DNA of 56,859 nt from Clostridia bacterium (GTDB taxonomy: Bacteria > Bacillota_A > Clostridia > Oscillospirales > CAG-272), in NCBI GenBank assembly GCA_017468115.1, contig JAFUJS010000009.1:1-56859 (forward strand), read 5' to 3'. The position numbers and the translations under genes are program-made. Position 1 is the first letter of the stretch, and every line of letters starts with the position of its first letter. The notes under the pieces were generated by a model that did no database searches, was not told the DNA's origin, and saw only the letters and a program-made list of their open reading frames with translations. This document shows positions 7,550-17,190 of the stretch, one piece after another.

Positions 7550-9841
7550 ATGAAAAAGAAGTTATTAATATTTGCTCTTATGCTTACCATGCTTGTATGC
7601 CTGCTTGCAATTTCAGTAAGCGCAGAAACAATTACCTATGAGAATGAGGAGATTGAACTGGTAAATAATCTGGGCGACCCTTCCTGGTATACAGGCACCG
7701 TTGCTGAGAAAATTACAGACAAGGACTCTATTGTAATTCTGAAGGATGCCGACGGAAATAAAAAGGCTTTTCCATCTTACTACATCTTCCGCTTTGTTGT
7801 AAGTAACGACACGGTTTATATTAACTACGCCGATGACGCTAAAAACCCTGGAGTTGATTATTCCTTTGTCAACGCAAATCAAGAAACGCAGTATTCTAGC
7901 GGTAGCATTTACTATGCGGAAATTCCAAGCGGCGTTACAAAGGCAATCCAAAACTACATTTTCGGTAGAGAAAACGGTATCGCTTATGAAACAAATTGCG
8001 TGGAAATTGTTTTGCCTGACTCTATTACCGAAATGAGCGCACAGTGCTTTAGGAAGATGCCTGTCTGCAAAAAAATCACACTTCCTAAGAATGTAAAAAC
8101 CATTGCCAGCTGGGCTTTTTCCGGCTCAACGGCACTTACAGAGGTTGTTGTTCCCGAGGGATGTCTGCTTGAAACAACAGGTAACAGCTTTAGTGGCTGT
8201 ACCAGCCTTACAATATTTAATTTTGCAAACCTTTCCAAGCTTACCTCAATAGGCGGTAGTGCATTTGAATCCTGCGCTTTAATCGGCAAGGTGGACCTGT
8301 CCAACTGTGCAGACTTGGTTACAATTGGCAACAAGGCCTTTAAGAGCTGTAAGAGTATTACGAGCGTTGATATATCCAATGCAACCGAACTCGAAACCAT
8401 AGATTTTGAGGCGTTTTACGTTTGCTCCGCTATAACAGAGATTAAATTTGCAAACACACCGAACCTTGCCACTATTGGCTACTCTGCATTTAGCGGCACT
8501 ACAAGTCTTGAAAAAATTTACATTGACCTGTCAAGCGTTACGACAATTGGGTACAGCGCCTTTATGTTTACAGGCAAAAACGATGCAGGAAACACAAAAA
8601 CCGTTTGGTATACTCCCGATGGGGAAAGGCTTGTTAACCTTTATAGCTTGACAACCCTTCCGCAAAGTGCTTTTGCGTCCTCTAACCTGGGTGGTGGCGC
8701 AAGCGACCCTACGAAAATTATTTGGCCAAAAGAAATTAAGGTTATGGAGTGCTCAAGCGACGGTCAGCAGTTCAGAAAGTGCAACATAGTAGGCACAATG
8801 ATACTTAATTTTTCCACCGAGGCGCTTGCTGAAAACACAACGAGAGGCATTTCAAACTGGTCCTTAAGAGGAAATAGCTTTGACACTCTTATTATTACAG
8901 GAGATTGTGTAACAATAAAGGGTAGCGCACTTTCCGATGTATCAACACTTACTAAGATTGTTATTTTGGATTCTTCGATTGATGTAACAGGTGCAGATGT
9001 TTTCAACAAGACAGTTGACCTTTATTGCTATGCCAACGCATTTACAACAAATACAACAATTAACAAAACAAACGTAATCAATATCACAGCACACGACTAT
9101 GCATATTACGGTGCTTGCGGTGCAGATTGTAAGGTAACTCTTGCAAGCGATAGCACCGTGGCAACAATAGCTACACCTGTTCACACAGATGAGGGTGTTG
9201 TAGATAGCCTATACTGTCCAATCGGTGCAGTGGTTAATTACACCTGTAAGTATTGTAAGAGAGTGAGAACAGAGGGCGAGGGCACAGAACACAGCCACAC
9301 GGTTGCAGTTATTGTTTATAATGACGGCTTTACAAGCGCAGGACTTAAAACTCTTAAGTGCGCAGGCCAGGGCTGTACCTCAACTCTTGAGGAGGGAGAG
9401 CCAACCCTGCCAATCTTTGTAATCAATGGCTATACAAAATCAGAAACAGGCTCCCTTGCACAAAGCTTTGCAATTAACAGAGAGGCTTTTGAAGAGTATA
9501 TTAACGCAGGCAATGATTTGACCTATGGCCTTGTCGCTGCTGTAAAGCACGAAAAGCTTGGTACACTTGACGGCAAGCTATTTACAAGCAAGGGCAACAA
9601 GATTAACGAAAAGGTTGCAACAGTTGACTTCACAAATCGTCCATATGATATTATGGAGCTTGTAATTGCCGGACTTACAGAAGCAAACGCAGATGTAGAG
9701 GTATATTGCTGTGCATACTATACAGTAGGCGACAATGTTTACTATATGGGTCAAGAGGGCGTAGGCGATACTGCCAGCGCAGTAACAATAGCAACAGCGC
9801 CAACAGTACAGGATGCTGTCCTTCCAACAAAGGAAGACTGA
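7550..9841 (+). CDS. Secreted leucine-rich repeat (BspA-like) surface protein
   Basis: This 763-residue protein begins with a signal peptide (basic MKKK, hydrophobic core, cleavage probably after SVSA at about residue 26). Residues of about 130-480 are repeats of the BspA/LRR_5 type, with recurring patterns such as LTSIGGSAFESC, LVTIGNKAFKSC and LATIGYSAFSG. Such domains fold as solenoids and are common in exported adhesins of gut bacteria. The C-terminal third has Cys pairs (CKYCKRV, CAGQGC) and a beta-rich end without LPXTG or a membrane anchor, so cell attachment is not explained. A CAGGAG site lies before the ATG. A consensus promoter and the T16 tract stand upstream, so expression may be variable. 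Confidence 0.85.
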   Translation: MKKKLLIFALMLTMLVCLLAISVSAETITYENEEIELVNNLGDPSWYTGTVAEKITDKDSIVILKDADGNKKAFPSYYIFRFVVSNDTVYINYADDAKNPGVDYSFVNANQETQYSSGSIYYAEIPSGVTKAIQNYIFGRENGIAYETNCVEIVLPDSITEMSAQCFRKMPVCKKITLPKNVKTIASWAFSGSTALTEVVVPEGCLLETTGNSFSGCTSLTIFNFANLSKLTSIGGSAFESCALIGKVDLSNCADLVTIGNKAFKSCKSITSVDISNATELETIDFEAFYVCSAITEIKFANTPNLATIGYSAFSGTTSLEKIYIDLSSVTTIGYSAFMFTGKNDAGNTKTVWYTPDGERLVNLYSLTTLPQSAFASSNLGGGASDPTKIIWPKEIKVMECSSDGQQFRKCNIVGTMILNFSTEALAENTTRGISNWSLRGNSFDTLIITGDCVTIKGSALSDVSTLTKIVILDSSIDVTGADVFNKTVDLYCYANAFTTNTTINKTNVINITAHDYAYYGACGADCKVTLASDSTVATIATPVHTDEGVVDSLYCPIGAVVNYTCKYCKRVRTEGEGTEHSHTVAVIVYNDGFTSAGLKTLKCAGQGCTSTLEEGEPTLPIFVINGYTKSETGSLAQSFAINREAFEEYINAGNDLTYGLVAAVKHEKLGTLDGKLFTSKGNKINEKVATVDFTNRPYDIMELVIAGLTEANADVEVYCCAYYTVGDNVYYMGQEGVGDTASAVTIATAPTVQDAVLPTKED

Positions 9842-9849
9842 TATAACAA

Positions 9850-9878
9850 GAAAAGAGTAGCCACGGCTACTCTTTTTT
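9850..9878 (+). terminator. Intrinsic terminator of the leucine-rich repeat protein gene
   Basis: AAAAGAGTAGCC pairs with GGCTACTCTTTT and is followed by more T, just after the stop codon. Confidence 0.8.
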
Positions 9879-9891
9879 AATAGTACAAATA

Positions 9892-9921
9892 AAAATGGCT
9901 ACCCGATTGGGTAGCCATTTT
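9892..9921 (-). terminator. Intrinsic terminator of the rplJ-rplL operon
   Basis: AAAATGGCTACCC and GGGTAGCCATTTT form a 13-bp stem with a GATT loop. It serves the leftward ribosomal protein transcript, 22 bases beyond rplL. Confidence 0.8.
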
Positions 9922-9942
9922 AAGTAGGAAATTGTTTTATAA

Positions 9943-10314
9943 TTACTTAACCTCAGCCTTTGCGCCAGCCTCTGTAAGCTGCTTAGCAATGTCTTCAGCT
10001 GTTTCCTTAGAAACTGCTTCCTTAATAGCCTTTGGAGCGCTTTCAACAAGCTCCTTAGCTTCCTTAAGGCCAAGACCGGTGATCTCACGAACAACCTTGA
10101 TAACGTTAAGCTTGGAAGCGCCAGCCTCAACAAGAACAACGTCAAATTCTGTCTTCTCCTCAACAGGAGCAGCAGCAACAGCAGCACCAGCAACTGCAAC
10201 AGGAGCAGCGGATACGCCGAATTCTTCCTCAACTGCCTTTACAAGGTCAGCAAGCTCGAGAATAGTAAGAGTTTTGATTTCTTCAACGATATTTGTAATC
10301 TTTTCGTTAGCCAT
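9943..10314 (-). CDS. rplL: Ribosomal protein bL12 (L7/L12)
   Basis: This 123-residue protein has the standard architecture of L7/L12: an N-terminal dimerisation helix pair (about 1-35), an Ala/Pro/Val-rich hinge, and a C-terminal domain with [24 protein letters not shown], the surface that binds elongation factors. It forms the flexible stalk of the 50S subunit with L10. A GGAGG site precedes the ATG, and rplJ lies 76 bases upstream in the same operon. Confidence 0.98.
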   Translation of the reverse strand: MANEKITNIVEEIKTLTILELADLVKAVEEEFGVSAAPVAVAGAAVAAAPVEEKTEFDVVLVEAGASKLNVIKVVREITGLGLKEAKELVESAPKAIKEAVSKETAEDIAKQLTEAGAKAEVK

Positions 10315-10390
10315 GATAAATAATCCTCCGTAAAATTGAATTAATAAATTTTTTTAATTTTTATACATTTATTAGGCAATGTATGAAGCC

Positions 10391-10903
10391 TTATTCAGCA
10401 GCAGACTCGCCACCCTTGCTGTCAATAACAGCCTGAATAGCACGAGCAAAGCCGGAGATAGGACCTTGAATGCTTCCCAAGAATCTTGCGAGGAGAACCT
10501 CTCTTGATGGGATTTCAGCAAGAGCCACAACGGTGTTTGCATCTACAACTGCATTCTCAAGGAAACCGCCCTTAATTTCAAAGGAGCTAACCTTATCAGC
10601 GTATTCCTTAGCGATTTTTGCTGGAGCAATTGGATCATCATAACCGAAAGCGATAGCGCTCATACCGTTAAGATTTTCCTTCATAGCGCTGTAACCTACT
10701 TCATCACAAGCACGACCAATGAGTGTATTTTTAACAACCATGTAGTCAACACCTGCTTTTCTGAAAGCAGCACGCATTTTTGTATCATTTTCAACAGTGA
10801 TACCCTGGTACTGAACAAGAACACCGGACTGAGCTCTCTTCATCTTTTCAACAAGCTCGGCAACAACGGCCTTCTTTTGTTCAAGAACTGAAATGCTTGG
10901 CAT
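10391..10903 (-). CDS. rplJ: Ribosomal protein uL10
   Basis: This 170-residue protein shows the uL10 features: an N-terminal KAVVAELVEKMKRAQSGVLVQYQG segment, VDYMVVKNTL, and a C-terminal helix that carries L12 dimers. L10 anchors the L12 stalk on 23S rRNA and, in excess, binds its own mRNA leader to repress the operon. AAGGAGG precedes the ATG. A structured leader and promoter lie upstream. Confidence 0.97.
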   Translation of the reverse strand: MPSISVLEQKKAVVAELVEKMKRAQSGVLVQYQGITVENDTKMRAAFRKAGVDYMVVKNTLIGRACDEVGYSAMKENLNGMSAIAFGYDDPIAPAKIAKEYADKVSSFEIKGGFLENAVVDANTVVALAEIPSREVLLARFLGSIQGPISGFARAIQAVIDSKGGESAAE

Positions 10904-10917
10904 AAAACAACCTCCTT

Positions 10918-11065
10918 AGTTATTTCCGACAGCAAAAGAAAAAATCTTTTTCCGAGTAAAGACGCAAATATCCACACCGAAAAAAGATTTAATTATTTAA
11001 GTTATTAATTCTTTCCTCGGCAGGGAGCATACGCAATTACTGAGACCTGCTGTCTTTGGATTAGC
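10918..11065 (-). ncRNA. L10 leader (autoregulatory ribosomal-protein leader) with attenuator
   Basis: On the minus strand the 150-base leader contains CCAAAGACAGCAGGT and, further on, CCCTGCCGAGG. These conserved strands close the L10-binding structure in Firmicutes leaders. Downstream, AATCTTTTTTC (989-979 of the 10,900s) pairs with GGAAAAAGATT (10953-10943), followed by TTTTCTTTT, which makes a terminator. The arrangement fits feedback in which L10 binding sets read-through into rplJ. Recognition is from motif memory, not a covariance search. Confidence 0.8.
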
Positions 11066-11071
11066 CTTGAC

Positions 11072-11100
11072 ATTATAGCACACTAAATATGGCTTGTCAA
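11072..11100 (-). promoter_or_regulatory. Consensus sigma-A promoter of rplJ-rplL
   Basis: On the minus strand, TTGACA (11100-11095) and TATAAT (11077-11072) are separated by exactly 17 bases, a perfect match to consensus as expected for a ribosomal protein operon. Confidence 0.9.
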
Positions 11101-11119
11101 TAGCTTTTTTGAAAAATTT

Positions 11120-12073
11120 TTATTTTAATTTCCTAATGTCAGAGCCCACGAATTTTTTAATAGTAAAGTCGCCAAAAAGACGGCTTGTAATTCTATCGTC
11201 GTAAAGCTTTTGAATTTCCGCACCCTTTAGGTTGGTGCTTGCAATAATAGGCAAATTTTTGTTAAGCCTTGTATTAATAATGTTGTAAAGACACGCCTTT
11301 GTAAAGCCGGAAACCATCTCAACGCCAAGGTCGTCGATAATAAGCAGGTCAGCCTCTAAATATCTGTCGCCCAAAATCTCTGCATCCTCATCAAAGCGGT
11401 CCCTGAAGCGGTCCTTATCAAAGTCGGAGAAGATATTTTGTGCCGTTTCGTAAACTACATTATAGCCCCTTTCGATAAGCTCCCTTGCCACAGAGGTGGA
11501 AAGGTGGGTTTTACCAAGCCCTGTGCCGCCTACAAAAAGCAGGTTTTCCTTGTCCTTGTCAAAATCTCTTATGTAGTCCTTAAGATAATTTACAAGCCTT
11601 TCCATTTCCCCCTTGTCCTCATAATATTCGAGGCTAAAGGAGTCAAAGCTCTGGGTTTTGAGCAGGTTTCCGATGCCGGAGCTTTCCAGCTGCTTTTCAA
11701 CAAGGGCGGCACGGTAGCACTTACACATTTTGCCGTCTGCAAAGCCGTAATCGTTGCAAAGCTCACATCTGTACTTAATATCTGTATAATTGGAATCAAA
11801 GCCGTTTGCCACAAGAAGGGCACAGCGCTTTTCTTGAAGGGCGAGGTTTTTTGCCTTTACCTCATCAAGTCGCTCCTTAAGACCGTCCTTTCCCTGCATA
11901 GCCACAGCCATAATCTCTGTGCCCGTCTTGGAAAGCTGATTGTCGATATCAATAATCTCGGGGATTTTATCATAAACCTGGGCAAGGCGCATATTTGCCT
12001 CGCTTTCGTTAAGCCTGCGGCGGTTTTCAAATTCGTCGTGAACGGCTATAACATTCTTTTTAAGAAAGCTCAT
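11120..12073 (-). CDS. DnaI/DnaC-like helicase loader ATPase
   Basis: This 317-residue protein has a helical N-terminal part, a zinc-binding cluster CELCNDYG...CKC (Cys 103, 106, 117, 119), then an AAA+ ATPase with VGGTGLGKTHLS (Walker A, about 181-191) and LLIIDDLG (Walker B). This is the layout of Firmicutes DnaI, which loads the replicative helicase onto DNA during initiation. The start codon overlaps the dnaD-like stop (ATGA), so the two are translationally coupled. It ends the comEB-rimI-tsaD-dnaD unit. Confidence 0.88.
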   Translation of the reverse strand: MSFLKKNVIAVHDEFENRRRLNESEANMRLAQVYDKIPEIIDIDNQLSKTGTEIMAVAMQGKDGLKERLDEVKAKNLALQEKRCALLVANGFDSNYTDIKYRCELCNDYGFADGKMCKCYRAALVEKQLESSGIGNLLKTQSFDSFSLEYYEDKGEMERLVNYLKDYIRDFDKDKENLLFVGGTGLGKTHLSTSVARELIERGYNVVYETAQNIFSDFDKDRFRDRFDEDAEILGDRYLEADLLIIDDLGVEMVSGFTKACLYNIINTRLNKNLPIIASTNLKGAEIQKLYDDRITSRLFGDFTIKKFVGSDIRKLK

Positions 12074-13020
12074 TTTTTCTTTCCTTTCGCAATTTTTTCC
12101 GAGGAGCGCTTCAAGGCAGCCTCGAAGAAGTCGTCAGCATCAAAGCTGGACTCGGACACCTTGCTCTTGTAAGCCTGCATAGCTTCCTCAGCCGCCTCTG
12201 CGGTCTTAATACCGCTGGAAAGCCAGTTTTCAATAACCTTTGCAGTATAAGAGGGGGATGGCTTGCCTGTGTTGGCAACTGTGATTTCATACGCCTTTTC
12301 AATCAGCTCAAAGCTAACCTTGGCATTAATCCAGCCCTCAAAAATATCTCTTTCACGCTTGATAAACTCACGCTCGCCAATGCCAAAAAGCCTTCTTATT
12401 TTATATTCAAGGGAGCGCTTGTTTTTGCGAGCCGAGAAGTGGCTTTCAAGCTTGTCGTAGGTGTCAACACCCTCATCGTAAAGATTTTTTGCGGTTTTTC
12501 TTATGTAAGCCCAGCTTGCCTTGTCGCATTCCTTACAATGCTCAAGAAGCAGCAAAATATAGTCGTCACTGAACCTGTAAAAGCTCTTTAGGTTAATTAC
12601 ATTATTATAATCGGGAGTATTAAAGTTCTTTTCAAGTACGGCTTGACAGCCCACAAAAAGCGCCTCAATTTCCTTGTTTTCCTCAATAAATGCGGCAATT
12701 TGCTTGCCTGTGTAGGTAGGCATAGAGTTTTTCTCGGCACTTTCAATGGCGCTAGCCGCCAAAATGCCTGCATCTAAGCCCTCTACCGCTATAACACCTC
12801 TTTCAGCCCAAAAGGCAAGGGCACATTTGATATCGTTTATTTCAAGGTCTAAATCCGTTGCAAGCTTGTCAATACATCCGTCAAAATTCGACAAGCAGGA
12901 CATGTAATTAAAGATGGAAAGAAGAACCTTAAGCTGAGCTTCGTCAGCATCCCTCACGTGCTCCGAAACAGAGGCAGGTAGGTTCAAAATACCACCGCTA
13001 TATTTAATTTCTATTTTCAT
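12070..13020 (-). CDS. DnaD-domain replication initiation protein
   Basis: This 316-residue protein has an N-terminal winged-helix-like region (about 20-110, with LLSIFNYMS and LDLEINDIKCALAFWAERGV). The C-terminal half carries two DnaD/DnaB2-type helical modules, the second with YTAKVIENWLSSGIKTAEAAEEAM, a signature of the DnaD C-terminal domain. DnaD proteins remodel DNA and bring DnaI to the origin or to restart sites. The overlap with the DnaI-like gene supports this role. The start is preceded by AAGAGG. Confidence 0.85.
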   Translation of the reverse strand: MKIEIKYSGGILNLPASVSEHVRDADEAQLKVLLSIFNYMSCLSNFDGCIDKLATDLDLEINDIKCALAFWAERGVIAVEGLDAGILAASAIESAEKNSMPTYTGKQIAAFIEENKEIEALFVGCQAVLEKNFNTPDYNNVINLKSFYRFSDDYILLLLEHCKECDKASWAYIRKTAKNLYDEGVDTYDKLESHFSARKNKRSLEYKIRRLFGIGEREFIKRERDIFEGWINAKVSFELIEKAYEITVANTGKPSPSYTAKVIENWLSSGIKTAEAAEEAMQAYKSKVSESSFDADDFFEAALKRSSEKIAKGKKK

Positions 13021-13029
13021 TTTTACCTC

Positions 13030-14031
13030 TTAGCTCGGATAGGCATTCAGGCTCTCATCAGCCAAAGCACCTGCCAAAAATTCGTAATAGCCCTGTGCGC
13101 CAATCATTGCCGCATTGTCGCCACAGAGATAAAGCTCAGGTGCATAAAACTCTGCACCCATTTTTTCGCAAACCTCCAAAATTCCCTTTCTTATGTGGGA
13201 GTTTGCGCTGACACCGCCCGCAAGAACAATTTTCTTGTAGCCGGTTGATTTAATTGCCATAGCAACCTTTTCCTTAACTGCCTCAACAATAGATTTTGTT
13301 GCAGAGGCGCAAACGTCCTCACGGCAGATTTCCTCGCCCTTTTGGTTCTTTGTGTTCAAATAGTTTACAACTGCGGTTTTTAGACCGCTGAAGGAAAAGT
13401 CCAAGGTGTCCTTGGAAATTGCAGGGGATGGGAAGGCAATAGCATCCTTGTTACCAAGACAGGCAAGCTTATCCATAGCCGCACCGCCGGGGTAGCAAAG
13501 ACCCATAACTCGTCCGATTTTATCAAAGCATTCTCCTGCCGCATCATCACGTGTAGATGCAATTTCCTCAAGGGACGTGTATGATTTTACATCAAAAAAT
13601 GATGTGTGTCCGCCGGAAACCACAAGCGACAAAAACGGTGGCTTAAGCTCCTTGTGGCTAAGGTAATTTGCCGCCACGTGGCCCTTTATGTGGTCAACAG
13701 GAACTAATGGAATATTGTTTGCAAAGGTCAAGGATTTTGCAAAGTTTACAGCCACCAAAAGGGCGCCGATAAGACCGGGACCCTGGGTTACGGCAATAAG
13801 GTCAATGTCCTTAATTGTAAGCCCAGCCTTGTCAAGTGCCTCATAGGTAATCTTTGAAATAGCCTCAATGTGGGCACGGCTGGCAATTTCCGGCACAACA
13901 CCCCCATAAAGGGCGTGAATATCCACCTGAGATGCCACAATATTCGATTTTATCGTGCGCTGGTCCTCGCTCATTTCCAAAACTGCTGCGGCAGTTTCGT
14001 CGCAAGAGGACTCAAAGGCTAAAACAAACAC
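13030..14031 (-). CDS. tsaD: tRNA N6-threonylcarbamoyladenosine transferase
   Basis: This 333-residue protein opens with LAFESSCDETAAAV, a diagnostic TsaD motif, and includes HIKGHVAANYL, whose histidines bind the metal, plus VSGGHTSF and LAGGVSAN. The family, with TsaB and TsaE, places the t6A modification on A37 of tRNAs reading ANN codons. Translation probably starts at GTG 14031, with GAGTGAGG eight bases ahead, nine bases after the rimI stop. The rimI-tsaD pairing is common in Firmicutes. tsaB and tsaE are not in the window. Confidence 0.96.
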   Translation of the reverse strand: MFVLAFESSCDETAAAVLEMSEDQRTIKSNIVASQVDIHALYGGVVPEIASRAHIEAISKITYEALDKAGLTIKDIDLIAVTQGPGLIGALLVAVNFAKSLTFANNIPLVPVDHIKGHVAANYLSHKELKPPFLSLVVSGGHTSFFDVKSYTSLEEIASTRDDAAGECFDKIGRVMGLCYPGGAAMDKLACLGNKDAIAFPSPAISKDTLDFSFSGLKTAVVNYLNTKNQKGEEICREDVCASATKSIVEAVKEKVAMAIKSTGYKKIVLAGGVSANSHIRKGILEVCEKMGAEFYAPELYLCGDNAAMIGAQGYYEFLAGALADESLNAYPS

Positions 14032-14040
14032 TTAAATACC

Positions 14041-14478
14041 TCACTCTAAATTCATTAAAATTGCGTTTTCCTTCGGCTTTGTGTAGTGATTTTTTGAAAC
14101 ACCGACAGGAGCAAAGCCGAATTTTTTATATAGCTCAATTGCGGGCAAATTTGACTCTCTTACCTCAAGAAAATACTTGCTCACCCCTTGCCCCTTGGCA
14201 TAGGTGATAAGATAGTCAACAAGCAGGGAGCCAACCCCACGTCGCCTTGCCTCGGTGGCTGTGGCAACGTTACAAATATGGCACTCGTCAAAGACAAGCC
14301 GAAAGCTGATATACCCCAGCACCTGCCCGTTTTCCGTTGCCACGAAAAACTGCCAAAGCCCGTTTTCCAAATATTCTGAAATGTCCTTTTTTGTAAAGGG
14401 AACAGAGAAGCATTCTGCCTCAATTTCAGCCACAGGGTCCACAAAATCCCTTGAAAGCGGCTCAATTACAATGCCCAT
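14041..14478 (-). CDS. rimI: Ribosomal protein alanine N-acetyltransferase
   Basis: This GNAT acetyltransferase of about 145 residues has ATEARRRGVGSLLVDYLI (acetyl-CoA pyrophosphate loop, R/Q-x-x-G-x-G/A type) and FLEVRESNLPAIELYKKFGF, the typical RimI C-terminal block. The family acetylates the N-terminus of ribosomal protein S18. I place the start at ATG 14478, directly after the comEB stop; a TTG four codons earlier (14490) is also possible. It lies between comEB and tsaD in one unit. Confidence 0.88.
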   Translation of the reverse strand: MGIVIEPLSRDFVDPVAEIEAECFSVPFTKKDISEYLENGLWQFFVATENGQVLGYISFRLVFDECHICNVATATEARRRGVGSLLVDYLITYAKGQGVSKYFLEVRESNLPAIELYKKFGFAPVGVSKNHYTKPKENAILMNLE

Positions 14479-14479
14479 A

Positions 14480-14968
14480 TCAGTAGCCAAACTTACCGGA
14501 CAGGCTGTCGTCGTTGGAAATCCAATCGTTCACATCTACGATGGTGTAGTCTGTCTTTGTGTTTCTTATAATAACTCTTTCAATGCCTGCGTTGATAATT
14601 TGGCGCTTGCACATCATACAGCTGTTCATACCGCCGATAATATCGCCGGTTTGTGGGTCGGTGCAGCACATATAAAGTGTTGCGCCCAGCATCTGCTCAC
14701 GTGAAGCGGCAATAATTGCATTTGCCTCTGCGTGCACGCTTCTGCAAAGCTCGTACCTTTCGCCCTTTGGAATACCCAGCTTATCTCTTTGGCAAGAGCC
14801 AAGCTCGTTACAATTCTTTCTTCCACGTGGAGCGCCGTTGTAGCCTGTTGATACGATAATATCATTCTTCACAACGATAGCGCCAAATCTGCGCCTTATA
14901 CAGGTGCTACGCTCTGATACTGTTTCAGCAATGTCAAGATAATAGTTGTGCTTAGAAACTCTTTCCAT
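14480..14968 (-). CDS. dCMP deaminase (ComEB-like)
   Basis: This 162-residue cytidine-deaminase-fold protein has the zinc motif HAEANAII (His/Glu) with a second element CMMCKRQIINAGI supplying the two cysteines. Members deaminate dCMP to dUMP for thymidylate synthesis. An additional CxxxxRRRFGAIVVKND segment is typical of the dCMP group rather than of tRNA or riboflavin deaminases. TAGGAG precedes the ATG. The gene starts 9 bases after the topoisomerase stop codon. Confidence 0.9.
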   Translation of the reverse strand: MERVSKHNYYLDIAETVSERSTCIRRRFGAIVVKNDIIVSTGYNGAPRGRKNCNELGSCQRDKLGIPKGERYELCRSVHAEANAIIAASREQMLGATLYMCCTDPQTGDIIGGMNSCMMCKRQIINAGIERVIIRNTKTDYTIVDVNDWISNDDSLSGKFGY

Positions 14969-14977
14969 AATAAACTC

Positions 14978-17086
14978 CTAATTGTTAAAGTCAAATACAA
15001 CCTTACCGTCCTGTAATTTAAGAACTGCGTCAAAGGCCTTTTTGTTTTTAGAAATAAAGCCTTGGATTTTGCTTGTCTTACCTGTGGCAAGAAGCATTTT
15101 TACATTTGAAACCGAAATTACTCTTTGGCAAATTGACTTGTTAATAGAGAACTTGCAGCCCTTTTCCTTGTAGCCGGAGCAGCCGTAGCCAAACTTGGTT
15201 CTTACAACATTGGAGTCGCAAAGTGGGCATTTTCCAACCACCTCGCCAAAAAGACCGATGTTTGTGTCCAGCTCAGGCGATAAATCCTTGGATTTATCAA
15301 ATACGGACTGAATTTCCTTTTCTGCAAGCCCTACGCTGTGGTCAATGGTAAACTCGCCACGGAAAACCTTTTTCAGCGCCTGACCCATTTCAGAGGTCTT
15401 ATACTTGTCCATTGAAATGCCAAGCTGAGAAAGCGCCTCAATAAGATATTCGCCGTCGGGCAGAATATAATATGAGTCCTTTTTCAGCATAATATATGCG
15501 CTCTTGCAGGCGTTTTCTATAATGCCTGTTCTTGTTGCCTCTGTACCAAGCTCCAAGCCCTCGAAGATAGCCTTGTAATCCTCGTCGTCGCTATCGTCTG
15601 CATTTGCCTTGTCCTCCTTGAACGGATTTTTAAGATAGTTGTTCAAGGTTTCAATGGTGTAGTGCTTAGGGGGAGTTGTCTCCTTTTCTTGAGGCTTAAA
15701 GTCGATATTTACAATATCGCCCTTGTTTAGCTTGGGTAAAATCTTGTCCTTAGGGGTGTAGTCGTCAAACTTGGTCCAGCCCGGCTGGGTAATAACCGTG
15801 CCCTTAAGCACAAATTCCTCAAGCTTGCCAACGGAAATTTTAATCTCGCTCTTCTCAATAAGACAATCCTCGGAGCAGAATACAGCAACAAAGCGCCTTA
15901 AAATGGTTGAATAAACCTGCTTTTCCCTTTCGTTAAGAGTCTTAGGGTCGGGGATTTTGTAGGTTGGTGTAAGAGCCGAGTGGGATTCAATCTTAGAGTC
16001 GTCAAAGATAGATTTTGCAAACTTGAACTGAACAGGGTAGCCCAGCTTTGCCACGTTTGCGATAATGGACTTCATCTTTCCCTGCTCGGCAGTTGCAAGA
16101 TATTCCGAGTTGGTACGTGGGTAGGTAACATAGCCGTCCTCGTACAGCTTTTGCACGGTGGAAAGGGAGTCGTCCATAGACATTTTATACTTCTTTCCAA
16201 GGTAGCTCTGGAGCTTGGATAGGGAGAACAGCTTAGGGGGAGAGAGTGTGTCCTTCTTGGTCTTAACCGAGGTAACAACGGCGCTTTCGCTGTTGTATTT
16301 TGCACATTCCTCTGTCGCTTCCTTTAGCTGGTCCTTAGTAAATTTCGTCTTTGAGGTAAGGTCCACAAACTCATCGTTTGTTTTCTCGTGGGAGGCAATT
16401 ACATAGTATTTTTCGGGCACAAAGTTCCTAATTGCAAGGTCCCTGTCGTAAATTGCCTTCACAATAGGCACAATAACTCTGCCCACCCTTAAAAGCTTGC
16501 CCGTTTTTAGAGTAGCAAAGCGGGTCAGGTTAACGCCGTAAAGCCAGTCAATATAGGTCCTTGCAAAGCCCTCGTTGGCAAGGGACTCATACTCGCCCTC
16601 GTCCTTCATCTCCATAAGACCCTGAGAAATTGTTTCAGGCGTCTGGTCAGGGAGCCAAAGGCGGACAAAGCGCTTTTCGCCCTCAAGTGCATAGCGGACA
16701 CAAAGTCTAACTATAATTTCACCCTCACGGTCGGAGTCGCCTGCGTTTACAATAGTGTCAACGTCCTTGCGGTTGCAAAGATATTTGATAGTGTTGAACT
16801 GCTTTTTAACTCCCGGGTCAACCTCCTTGTTTTGGTTAGTCTTGAGACTAAACTTAAACTCAGAGGGGAAGCAGGGGAGATTGTCCATTTCCCACCTGCC
16901 GGACTTAGAAGGGGAATAATCCTCAATATCAGCCAAGGAAAAAAGATGTCCGAAAACCCAGGTAACAACATAGTTGCCACCCTCAAAGTAGCCATCACGT
17001 CTTTTCATCTCGTCCTTTTGGAGCCTTGCAATGCCCTGTATAATGTTTCTGGCAAGGGAAGGCTTTTCGGCAATTATAAGCTGCAT
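14978..17086 (-). CDS. topB: Type IA DNA topoisomerase (topoisomerase III-like)
   Basis: The protein of 702 residues starts MQLIIAEKPSLARNI, the Toprim start of TopB; AAAGGAGGAATTACCT directly precedes ATG 17086, so an in-frame start 36 bases upstream is rejected. GDSDREGE is the metal-binding part of the Toprim domain. GYVTYPRTNSEYL holds the catalytic tyrosine that links to DNA. The C-terminus has a zinc ribbon (CPLCDSN...GYGCSGYKEKGCKF) and a topoisomerase C-terminal repeat. The enzyme relaxes or decatenates single-strand regions. It heads a unit with comEB, rimI, tsaD, dnaD and dnaI. A chromosomal rather than mobile copy is suggested by these neighbours. Confidence 0.9.
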   Translation of the reverse strand: MQLIIAEKPSLARNIIQGIARLQKDEMKRRDGYFEGGNYVVTWVFGHLFSLADIEDYSPSKSGRWEMDNLPCFPSEFKFSLKTNQNKEVDPGVKKQFNTIKYLCNRKDVDTIVNAGDSDREGEIIVRLCVRYALEGEKRFVRLWLPDQTPETISQGLMEMKDEGEYESLANEGFARTYIDWLYGVNLTRFATLKTGKLLRVGRVIVPIVKAIYDRDLAIRNFVPEKYYVIASHEKTNDEFVDLTSKTKFTKDQLKEATEECAKYNSESAVVTSVKTKKDTLSPPKLFSLSKLQSYLGKKYKMSMDDSLSTVQKLYEDGYVTYPRTNSEYLATAEQGKMKSIIANVAKLGYPVQFKFAKSIFDDSKIESHSALTPTYKIPDPKTLNEREKQVYSTILRRFVAVFCSEDCLIEKSEIKISVGKLEEFVLKGTVITQPGWTKFDDYTPKDKILPKLNKGDIVNIDFKPQEKETTPPKHYTIETLNNYLKNPFKEDKANADDSDDEDYKAIFEGLELGTEATRTGIIENACKSAYIMLKKDSYYILPDGEYLIEALSQLGISMDKYKTSEMGQALKKVFRGEFTIDHSVGLAEKEIQSVFDKSKDLSPELDTNIGLFGEVVGKCPLCDSNVVRTKFGYGCSGYKEKGCKFSINKSICQRVISVSNVKMLLATGKTSKIQGFISKNKKAFDAVLKLQDGKVVFDFNN

Positions 17087-17190
17087 AGGTAATTCCTCCT
17101 TTTTTAGTCGATACAAAATCATTGTAGCACAAAAGCCCCTTTATTTCAAGATATAATATTAAAAATAAAGAGTGGCAAATAAAAGGCATA